Source of the DNA: Balneolales bacterium
GTDB taxonomy: Bacteria; Bacteroidota; Rhodothermia; Balneolales; Natronogracilivirgulaceae
DNA length: 11,719 nucleotides
Direction: 5' to 3'
Assembly: GCA_007127695.1 (NCBI GenBank)
Contig: SKYW01000160.1
Coordinates: 1 to 11,719 of the forward strand
Shown one piece after another: positions 6,960 to 11,719 of the stretch. The notes under the pieces are model-generated. The model searched no databases, was not told the DNA's origin, and saw nothing but the letters and a program-made list of their open reading frames with translations. Every line of letters begins with the position of its first letter. Within the stretch, counting starts at the first letter, position 1. Position numbers and translations under genes: made by a program.

Positions 6960-7745
6960 TTAAAACCTGACTTCGATCATGTTATTTATTTCGTAAATGA
7001 AATCGGATGTGCTGAACGGCGGGTCTGAGTCATAGGTACTGACAAATTGAAACACAAATCGCAGGTTTTCTGAAATCCGGAATCTTAGTTGCCAATCTGA
7101 GGTAAAACGCGGCTTGAAGAATCTGTCCGGCCGGGCCTGGTAGTAGCTGATTGCCGCAAAATCCAGGTTTTCTGCAATTCTGCCTCTTACATTTACACTA
7201 GTGGTAGACTTCAGCAGGTTCCTTTCTTTTCTCAGGGATTTCTCATCATCCTGCCAAATCTCATTTTCAATCATGAGACCTGTGCTGGCGAAAGCCCTGA
7301 AGTTTTCTGTCTGTGCAAATCGGATGCGTACGGCACCACCCGCCAGTCCCCTTCTTTTCAAACCCCAATCCAGATTATATTGTGCCTGCAAAAAGAATTC
7401 CGGTGCAATACTGCGATTGCGGTACAGCACACTTCTCAAGTGAATGAAACCATCATTGAGCACGTTGCTGCCTTCGACACGCAAGAAATTATTTCTTCCC
7501 AAAATAAGAAACTCATGCTGACGGGTGCTGTATGTCAGGTCTGCCGAGTTTTTCAACTTGATGATCTGCGATGTATTTTTTGATATCTCTAGCCCGATAC
7601 CAAATCCACCTGAAAATCTCTGCAATGTATCAGCTTGTATTCTGTGGGTCTCTACATTTACAACCTGGGATAGAGAAGGTGATCCAATAAGAAAAATTAC
7701 TGAGAAAAGAAGTATGGAAACCGTTTTTGGGGCTTTGACAAACAT
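6960..7745 (-). CDS. DUF481-like outer-membrane beta-barrel protein
   Basis: Likely outer-membrane barrel of the DUF481 (YdiY-like) group; the molecular role is unknown. With the ATG at 7745 it is 261 aa. A signal peptide covers about 1-27 (ILLFSVIFLIGSPSLSQ). The rest alternates short amphipathic strands with polar turns, and the chain ends IEVRF; a terminal aromatic residue is the usual beta-barrel assembly signal. A TTG at 7763 could add six residues but has no better ribosome-binding site. It is on the same strand as the thioredoxin/dsbD pair but 181 bp upstream, so cotranscription is uncertain. I recognised the DUF481 relationship from general pattern (NVESxRIQAD-like start, repeated strand motifs), not from a search. 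Confidence 0.7.
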   Translation of the reverse strand: MFVKAPKTVSILLFSVIFLIGSPSLSQVVNVETHRIQADTLQRFSGGFGIGLEISKNTSQIIKLKNSADLTYSTRQHEFLILGRNNFLRVEGSNVLNDGFIHLRSVLYRNRSIAPEFFLQAQYNLDWGLKRRGLAGGAVRIRFAQTENFRAFASTGLMIENEIWQDDEKSLRKERNLLKSTTSVNVRGRIAENLDFAAISYYQARPDRFFKPRFTSDWQLRFRISENLRFVFQFVSTYDSDPPFSTSDFIYEINNMIEVRF

Positions 7746-7863
7746 GGTGGCTGTTATATGCAACGATAAATTCTAAAAGGTAGATGGATAACGAGAAAAT
7801 CGCATATTTGGGCAACAAGGTACAAATTTTCATATTAACTGATAAATTCAGAAACAAAAATGG

Positions 7864-7897
7864 AACTTTGTGAGGAAGCGCAAAGTTAAAATATGAT
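7864..7897 (+). promoter_or_regulatory. Promoter with embedded inverted repeat before the orphan anti-sigma-like gene
   Basis: TTGTGA (7868-7873; 4 of 6) and TATGAT (7892-7897; 5 of 6) are 18 bp apart, placing transcription start near 7904, about 44 nt before the ATG at 7948. A perfect inverted repeat, AACTTTG (7864-7870) and CAAAGTT (7881-7887) with a 10-bp gap, overlaps the -35 and fills the spacer. That is where a dimeric repressor would bind. Both elements are seen directly; regulation is inference. Confidence 0.45.
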
Positions 7898-7947
7898 TAA
7901 TATGTACGTTTCTCCAACTGAACAACCGCATACGCCGCACTTACGCA

Positions 7948-8820
7948 ATGGCACATAAGCTTAGTAGAGAAGAAGCATACGAGATGGTCACACCGGTCGT
8001 TGACGGAGAGGCGTCGGATACGGACGAGAAGTATTTCTTTGAATTTCTGGAAAACAATTCAGATGTGAGACAGTATTACGAAGAAGAGTTATGGTTGAAA
8101 CAGCTCGTCAAGCAGAAAACCGAGTTTCATCCTGCGCCGGACCATCTAAAAAACAGGATACTGCAGACCATTGCGTCGATGCGCAGTGGAGACAATACAA
8201 ATTCAGGTTTTGCATACGGGGAAGCGCAACCCAAAATCTATTCCAGAACGTTTTTCAGGATATCCGCGGGTTTGGCTGCGATACTTGTGTTATCACTTTT
8301 TATCTATTTGATCAGCATATTCAGTGAACAGGATATCAATACACAGGCGGACAGCACAGCGCTTCCGACAGTGGAATCACACGTGTATCAGTACTTCGTC
8401 GAACATGCAGGAAAACTCATTCCACCAGATCTGGCATCCGGTTCGGGATCGGACATACACAGTGAAATAGTTCGCATGTTCCAAAATGATTATGCCATTC
8501 CGGAGCTTGAAAATGTATTTTTGGCCGGTGTCGTGCAATCAGAGCTGCTTCCGGAATATCATACGCCGCTTTTTGAGTACAAGGTGGATGAAGACGACAT
8601 TATATATATATTTGCATTTCACATACCTGAGATGGACAATTATCTGTCCAGAAGCAATGAAGCCAGGGCGCATTGCATCAGAAACACCGATTACCACATT
8701 GAGCATTTTGAAGACAGGGATATTGTCTCCTGGAAATGGGATGACAACTGGTATGTCGGCATCTCAAACCACGACGGGGAAACACTAGTCTCCCTCCTGC
8801 CTGGTGAAACAAACCGTTAA
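7948..8820 (+). CDS. Membrane anti-sigma-like protein without an adjacent sigma gene
   Basis: Probable single-pass inner-membrane regulator, 290 aa. The N-terminal cytoplasmic part (1-103) resembles zf-HC2-type anti-sigma domains: PVVDGEAS (16-23) matches the family's DGEL-type helix start. However, the segment FLENNSDVRQYY (33-44), where H-x-x-x-C-x-x-C would be expected, has no His or Cys, so zinc binding appears lost. A hydrophobic helix at about 104-125 is followed by an acidic periplasmic domain (about 126-290) ending with SWKWDDNWYVGISNHDGETL (261-280), which may be a sensor domain. It contains a single Cys (243). No sigma gene adjoins it: upstream is the divergent barrel gene, downstream the convergent deacetylase. 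No clear ribosome-binding site precedes the ATG. The function is inferred from weak resemblance and topology. Confidence 0.65.
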   Translation: MAHKLSREEAYEMVTPVVDGEASDTDEKYFFEFLENNSDVRQYYEEELWLKQLVKQKTEFHPAPDHLKNRILQTIASMRSGDNTNSGFAYGEAQPKIYSRTFFRISAGLAAILVLSLFIYLISIFSEQDINTQADSTALPTVESHVYQYFVEHAGKLIPPDLASGSGSDIHSEIVRMFQNDYAIPELENVFLAGVVQSELLPEYHTPLFEYKVDEDDIIYIFAFHIPEMDNYLSRSNEARAHCIRNTDYHIEHFEDRDIVSWKWDDNWYVGISNHDGETLVSLLPGETNR

Positions 8821-8837
8821 CGATAGCGGGCTTACGT

Positions 8838-9563
8838 TCACCCATCCTGAAGTTCGTGGGAAATTGAGTTTACGTGCGGGTTGTAACTTTCCTGAAAAAA
8901 CTCAAAAAAAATGGTATCACCAGTTCTCTCGATAACTTTTGCATCCCTGATAACCTCCTGATACGTTTTATAGCAGGCAAGAGCTTCTGCTGCTTTTTGA
9001 ATATCTTCAGCTGACACCGGAATCGCACAGTCAATTTCGGATTCTGTTGAAGTGTGGAGTTTGAATTTCCCTTCAGCCGTTTCTGTCGGTGCCAGGGTAA
9101 AAAGAGCCAGTCTCCTTGGCGCCTTATCCCACTCCCTGCGCAACTTGCAGAAGACTCTTTTTACAATGGCATGTGTCACCAGATGGTCATGGAACCCGCT
9201 GATTCCATGGACAGCATAGGTTACAACGATGTCTGGTTCTACCGAACGGACATGCTGTTCCGTGATTTTCTCAATTTCCAGCGGATCCAACTCCTTAAGG
9301 CCACTGTCCGGCAAATCCAGAACCGTCATATCTGTCAGGTTCAGTACTTTTGCTACATCAAGCATTTCCTCGAACCGGATATTGCCCATCTGTTCAATGG
9401 TATATCCGTATTTATGGCGAACCCTCGTCGCACCTCCGCGGGTATATGTCAAAAGAAATACTTCATGGCCTTGCCGGATCTGAGAAGCTATTGCAGGTGC
9501 TGGTCCGAATGATTCATCGTCGGGATGAGGAAAAATATAGAGGACACGCATGGTATCAGGCAT
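8838..9563 (-). CDS. PIG-L/LmbE-family deacetylase
   Basis: Zinc hydrolase of the family that removes N-acyl groups from amino sugars (MshB, BshB, PIG-L) or cleaves thiol conjugates (Mca). It is 241 aa from the ATG at 9563. The signature PHPDDE (12-17) gives ligands H13 and D16 and general base D15. GFHDH (123-127) supplies the third ligand, H127. The sequence around YIFPHPDDESFG resembles BshB2-type enzymes of bacillithiol synthesis, but I cannot assign the substrate. No signal peptide is visible, so it is probably cytoplasmic. The start codon overlaps the M20 stop by 8 bp (ATGCCTGA), so translation is likely coupled; the second ATG, at 9551, is a near-equal alternative. The gene ends 17 bp from the convergent anti-sigma-like gene with no terminator seen. 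Confidence 0.9.
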   Translation of the reverse strand: MPDTMRVLYIFPHPDDESFGPAPAIASQIRQGHEVFLLTYTRGGATRVRHKYGYTIEQMGNIRFEEMLDVAKVLNLTDMTVLDLPDSGLKELDPLEIEKITEQHVRSVEPDIVVTYAVHGISGFHDHLVTHAIVKRVFCKLRREWDKAPRRLALFTLAPTETAEGKFKLHTSTESEIDCAIPVSAEDIQKAAEALACYKTYQEVIRDAKVIERTGDTIFFEFFQESYNPHVNSISHELQDG

Positions 9564-11034
9564 ACTTTTCGAGTGAGCTGGCGGAACGTTTGATGAGTTG
9601 TGAATAAAAGAAAATCATCTCATGATAATTTTGCTTGGACAGCCGCTCATTAGTGCCATGTACTCGATCCAGGTCACTTTCATCCGCTCGAAGCGGAATA
9701 AACCTGTAGATATTGGATGTCAGGCCGGAATAGTGGCGGGCATCAGTTGCACCAACCATAAGTGATGGAGCGACTACAACTTCAGGGAACACTTTCTTTA
9801 TGGTTTTTCTCAGCAATTTGTATGCTGGTTGCTCTACGTCAGATACAAGCGAAGGATTGATGGATCCATGCAATTCCCTGATTTCAATTCTCGGGTCATT
9901 TATTGCAATTTCAACATGTTCATTGACACTTTTTATCGTATCGTTTGGATGGATCCTGAAATTCACGATGGCTCTTGCCTGGGTCGGAAGCACATTTTCC
10001 TTGATACCTGATTCAAAAATTGTAGTAGCTATGGTGGTACTCATTGCCGCTTTTGTTGCCGGCATGCGATCAAGCTCACGCTTTACCAAACCTCCAAAAA
10101 TCCACAGATTTGCCATCACAATCCGGTAAGGTAAAGGCATCTGCGGGCCTATGGCTTCCATTGTTCGTTTGACAAGTCCATCCACTTTTCCTTTGATGGG
10201 GTTGTTTTCCAGTTTGTGAATAGCTTCACTCAGCACTGCTATTGAAGTAAGACCCTGAGGAACAGACGAATGTCCGCCTTCCGCGATCGTTGACAGTTCC
10301 AGACTCAGATATCCTTTTTCTGCAACGGCGACCAGGGCCACCGGATTGGGCAGATCCGGAAGGATGTCATGAACAATGGGTGTGCCTTCATCCAGTAGAA
10401 ACTCCAATTCCACATTTCTTTCTTTGAGCAACTGGCCGATAGCATATGCACCCTTTTGTCCATCAACTTCCTCATCATGCCCGAATCCCAGATAAATGGT
10501 GCGCTCCGGTTCGAATCCCGATTCAAGAAGATGCTCGACAGCTTCCATGATTGCCAGTACACCCCCCTGAACATCCATGGCACCTCTTCCCCAGATGTAT
10601 CCCTCCGCAATCTTGCCCTCGAACGGTGGATGTTTCCAGTCTTTTTCTGTTCCAGGTTCAATAGGTACGACATCAATATGGCAAGTGTACATTCCCGGTT
10701 TCAAGGCCTGATTTTTTCCAGACCATGTATACAGCAAGCTGTAATCGTTAATGATTTCCTTTGTAAGTTTCCGGTGAATGTGAGGGAACGCATTTTCCAG
10801 AAAGTGGTGCATCTTCAAGAAGGCATCTTCGTTGAAGTCCCTTGAATTTTGAGATGAAACAGTTTCGTAGCTAATGGCTTCACTTAGACGTTCGGCGGCT
10901 TCATCGATATCAAAATCTCCGGGAACAAACCTGTTTTTCTCTCCGTGATGCCTGGTATATCTCATTGTTCTGATGAGAAGAACAGCAAAAAATAACAGGA
11001 ACAGGAGTCCGACGCCGGCTATTGTATATATCAT
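9556..11034 (-). CDS. Membrane-anchored M20-family metallopeptidase (PM20D1/carboxypeptidase S-like)
   Basis: Two-zinc hydrolase of the M20 peptidase family, acting on peptide or N-acyl-amino-acid bonds. Length is 492 aa. An N-terminal hydrophobic helix (about 3-21) followed by basic residues suggests a membrane anchor. Catalytic features: H119-x-D121 (HIDVVP), bridging D154 (GRGAMDVQG), E188-E189 (GHDEEVDG), D215 (LLDEG), H255 in AEGGHSSVP at the dimerisation lid, and H459 (RVHGTNER). Expected ligands are therefore H119, D154, E189, D215 and H459, with general base E188. The long form with an anchor and the lid sequence is closest to PM20D1/CPS1-type enzymes. No strong ribosome-binding site precedes the ATG. 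It is the first gene of a two-gene unit with the PIG-L deacetylase. The substrate is unknown. Confidence 0.9.
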   Translation of the reverse strand: MIYTIAGVGLLFLLFFAVLLIRTMRYTRHHGEKNRFVPGDFDIDEAAERLSEAISYETVSSQNSRDFNEDAFLKMHHFLENAFPHIHRKLTKEIINDYSLLYTWSGKNQALKPGMYTCHIDVVPIEPGTEKDWKHPPFEGKIAEGYIWGRGAMDVQGGVLAIMEAVEHLLESGFEPERTIYLGFGHDEEVDGQKGAYAIGQLLKERNVELEFLLDEGTPIVHDILPDLPNPVALVAVAEKGYLSLELSTIAEGGHSSVPQGLTSIAVLSEAIHKLENNPIKGKVDGLVKRTMEAIGPQMPLPYRIVMANLWIFGGLVKRELDRMPATKAAMSTTIATTIFESGIKENVLPTQARAIVNFRIHPNDTIKSVNEHVEIAINDPRIEIRELHGSINPSLVSDVEQPAYKLLRKTIKKVFPEVVVAPSLMVGATDARHYSGLTSNIYRFIPLRADESDLDRVHGTNERLSKQNYHEMIFFYSQLIKRSASSLEKYA

Positions 11035-11062
11035 ACAGAATAAAGAAGTGCTTCGACATGCA

Positions 11063-11087
11063 GCTGGCGGATAACAAAGCCGTCAGC
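11063..11087 (+). repeat. Hairpin GCTGGCGG/CCGTCAGC in the M20-cspA intergenic region
   Basis: The two 8-nt arms pair with one G-U wobble on the plus strand (an A-C mismatch on the minus strand) around a 9-nt loop, and GTTTTATG follows on the plus strand. It therefore looks like a terminator for plus-strand transcription, although no plus-strand gene lies upstream. It is within the leader of the M20 gene on the minus strand. Confidence 0.3.
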
Positions 11088-11222
11088 GTTTTATGAATGG
11101 CAGGAAGTTACATCTTATTGATAAAAATGCAGTAATGCCCAAAAAATGACATAGTCGTCCAGCTATACTCAAGGTATACGATAAATGCGAAGCAGGGTAG
11201 CTCTGAGTAAAGGAGTATAAGC

Positions 11223-11244
11223 GCGGTTGTAACAAAACAACCGC
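11223..11244. repeat. Perfect 8-bp hairpin GCGGTTGT/ACAACCGC
   Basis: The arms (11223-11230 and 11237-11244) are perfectly complementary with a 6-nt AACAAA loop. On the plus strand TACTGTTTTATC follows, so it is terminator-like in that direction with a displaced T-run. On the minus strand it lies about 44 nt past the cspA terminator and could be a backup terminator. I found no plus-strand promoter for a small RNA. Confidence 0.4.
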
Positions 11245-11280
11245 TACTGTTTTATCAGAACTATCGCAAAAAAAGCAAAG

Positions 11281-11304
11281 TAAAATAAAACCCTTGCAGG
11301 GTTT
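11281..11304 (-). terminator. Intrinsic terminator of the cold-shock gene
   Basis: On the minus strand AAACCCT (11304-11298), GCA loop, AGGGTTT (11294-11288) is followed by TATTTTAC. The 7-bp stem, 3-nt loop and T-rich tail match an intrinsic terminator. Its first bases are the last two A's of the cspA stop codon, so there is no spacer between coding sequence and hairpin. Confidence 0.7.
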
Positions 11305-11515
11305 ACACTTTAATTACTTCCTTGGCTTGTAAACCTTTATCACTTTCAGCGACTGTAAATTCGACTTTCTCACCTTCATTCAATACCCGATATCCTTCTG
11401 ATTGAATTTCGCTGAAATGGACAAACAAATCTTCGCCACTTTCACGGCTGATGAAACCATAACCTTTGGCACCGTTAAACCACTTTACGACACCGGATTC
11501 TCTTTCTTCTGACAT
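11303..11515 (-). CDS. Cold-shock-domain protein, CspA family
   Basis: Single-domain RNA/DNA-binding protein, 70 aa, the standard length. It acts in the cytoplasm as an RNA chaperone that melts secondary structure. Visible motifs are GVVKWFNGAKGYGFI (8-22), containing RNP1-type K17-G-Y-G-F-I22, and the RNP2-type LFVHFSEI (30-37) with F31, H33 and F34. The start is supported by AAGGAG 11 nt upstream of the ATG. It is monocistronic: it has its own promoter (11621-11649), a roughly 100-nt structured leader and a terminator on its stop codon. A cold-shock role is the usual expectation, but many Csp copies are constitutive. Confidence 0.97.
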   Translation of the reverse strand: MSEERESGVVKWFNGAKGYGFISRESGEDLFVHFSEIQSEGYRVLNEGEKVEFTVAESDKGLQAKEVIKV

Positions 11516-11573
11516 AACTTCTAAAACTCCTTAGTTATTAAATATTGCTGCATAAAGCATCCGATTGACCAGG

Positions 11574-11595
11574 CTCCGGCTCGATCCGAGCAGAG
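11574..11595 (-). promoter_or_regulatory. Structured 5' leader hairpin of the cold-shock mRNA
   Basis: On the minus strand CTCTGCTCG (11595-11587), GAT loop, then CGAGC-C-GGAG forms a 9-bp stem with one bulged C and one G-U pair. It lies about 60 nt upstream of the start codon and inside the predicted leader, near its 5' end. Csp mRNAs commonly carry long leaders whose folding changes with temperature; a thermosensor role here is inference. Confidence 0.4.
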
Positions 11596-11620
11596 TAACT
11601 GAAAAACGATGCCATTAGTG

Positions 11621-11649
11621 ATTATAACTTTTTCCAGTAAGATTCGCAA
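11621..11649 (-). promoter_or_regulatory. Sigma-70-like promoter of the cold-shock gene
   Basis: TTGCGA (-35, 11649-11644; 4 of 6) and a perfect TATAAT (-10, 11626-11621) are separated by exactly 17 bp. Transcription would start near 11614, giving a leader of about 100 nt. Directly upstream is an A/T-tract region (11657-11685) that could act as an UP element. This is the best promoter in the window. Confidence 0.7.
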
Positions 11650-11656
11650 CGGATTT

Positions 11657-11685
11657 GAAAAAAGTTGTAATTATTTACTTTTTTC
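11657..11685. terminator. A/T-rich inverted repeat, possible bidirectional terminator or UP element
   Basis: GAAAAAAGT (11657-11665) and ACTTTTTTC (11677-11685) are perfectly complementary across 11 nt, giving a hairpin with T-tracts on both strands. It could end a minus-strand gene entering from the right edge. Its position 8-36 bp upstream of the cspA -35 equally suits an UP element. The low GC content of the stem makes termination less certain. Confidence 0.4.
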
Positions 11686-11719
11686 GACACATCTCTGCAA
11701 TTCCTGCATGATTCTGGTC

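Noticed and set aside
6954..6990. TTAAAC/GTTTAA inverted repeat near the end of the barrel gene as a terminator
   Set aside because: The stem is only 6 A/T-rich bp with a long loop and no T-run follows.
7893..7958. A 21-codon upstream reading frame overlapping the start of the orphan anti-sigma-like gene, possible leader peptide
   Set aside because: Its ATG lies inside the predicted -10 element and it has no properly spaced ribosome-binding site.
9054..9512. Plus-strand open frame of 152 codons opposite the PIG-L gene
   Set aside because: It is a shadow of the deacetylase, whose catalytic motifs are in the minus frame; the composition is irregular with no motif.
11671..11719. Possible C-terminus of a minus-strand gene entering from the right edge (for example a frame ending QELQRCVEKSK before a stop at 11671)
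   Set aside because: Only about 15 codons are visible, and a second frame is also open from the edge to a stop at 11675, so neither can be supported.
1..11719. Mobile element, defence island, CRISPR or phage region
   Set aside because: No transposase, integrase, repeat array, tRNA or target-site duplication was seen; the genes are housekeeping and envelope functions with similar composition.

Overview
The window looks like ordinary chromosomal sequence from a Gram-negative bacterium of the FCB group. The proteins resemble Balneolota/Rhodothermota-type relatives of Bacteroidota. This placement is inferred from the style of the proteins (non-zinc anti-sigma factors, a DUF481-like outer-membrane barrel, a lipoprotein thioredoxin next to DsbD), not from a marker-gene comparison. 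Gram-negative envelope architecture is directly supported by a lipobox, Sec signals, an aromatic C-terminus on the barrel, and a three-domain DsbD. I see no rRNA, tRNA, insertion sequence, CRISPR array, phage gene or integration site.

Layout, left to right. Positions 1-202 hold no gene; they contain a likely promoter for a leftward gene off the left edge, plus a hairpin terminator. Positions 203-1418 (minus) are an ECF sigma factor followed by its overlapping membrane anti-sigma factor. Positions 1419-1716 are non-coding, with several palindromes and a strong hairpin. uvrC (1717-3558, minus) is divergent from an RluA-family pseudouridine synthase (3622-4407, plus). That gene converges, with a 10-bp gap, on an envelope thiol-reduction pair (minus): a lipoprotein thioredoxin (6266-6778) followed by dsbD (4418-6238). 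Upstream of these lies a DUF481-like outer-membrane barrel (6960-7745, minus). A second membrane anti-sigma-like gene without an adjacent sigma gene (7948-8820, plus) has its own promoter containing an inverted repeat. It converges on a PIG-L/LmbE deacetylase (8838-9563, minus) that is translationally coupled to a membrane-anchored M20 metallopeptidase (9556-11034, minus). A cold-shock protein gene (11303-11515, minus) closes the window, with a clear sigma-70-like promoter, structured leader and terminator.

Functional themes are DNA and RNA maintenance (UvrC, pseudouridine synthase, Csp), envelope stress signalling (sigma/anti-sigma plus an orphan anti-sigma-like protein) and periplasmic thiol reduction (DsbD relay). 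The deacetylase and hydrolase form a two-gene unit of unknown substrate. I found no convincing new multi-gene system. The items most worth a second look are a UvrC missing one canonical cluster cysteine, the orphan anti-sigma gene with an operator-like promoter, and the coupled M20/PIG-L pair.
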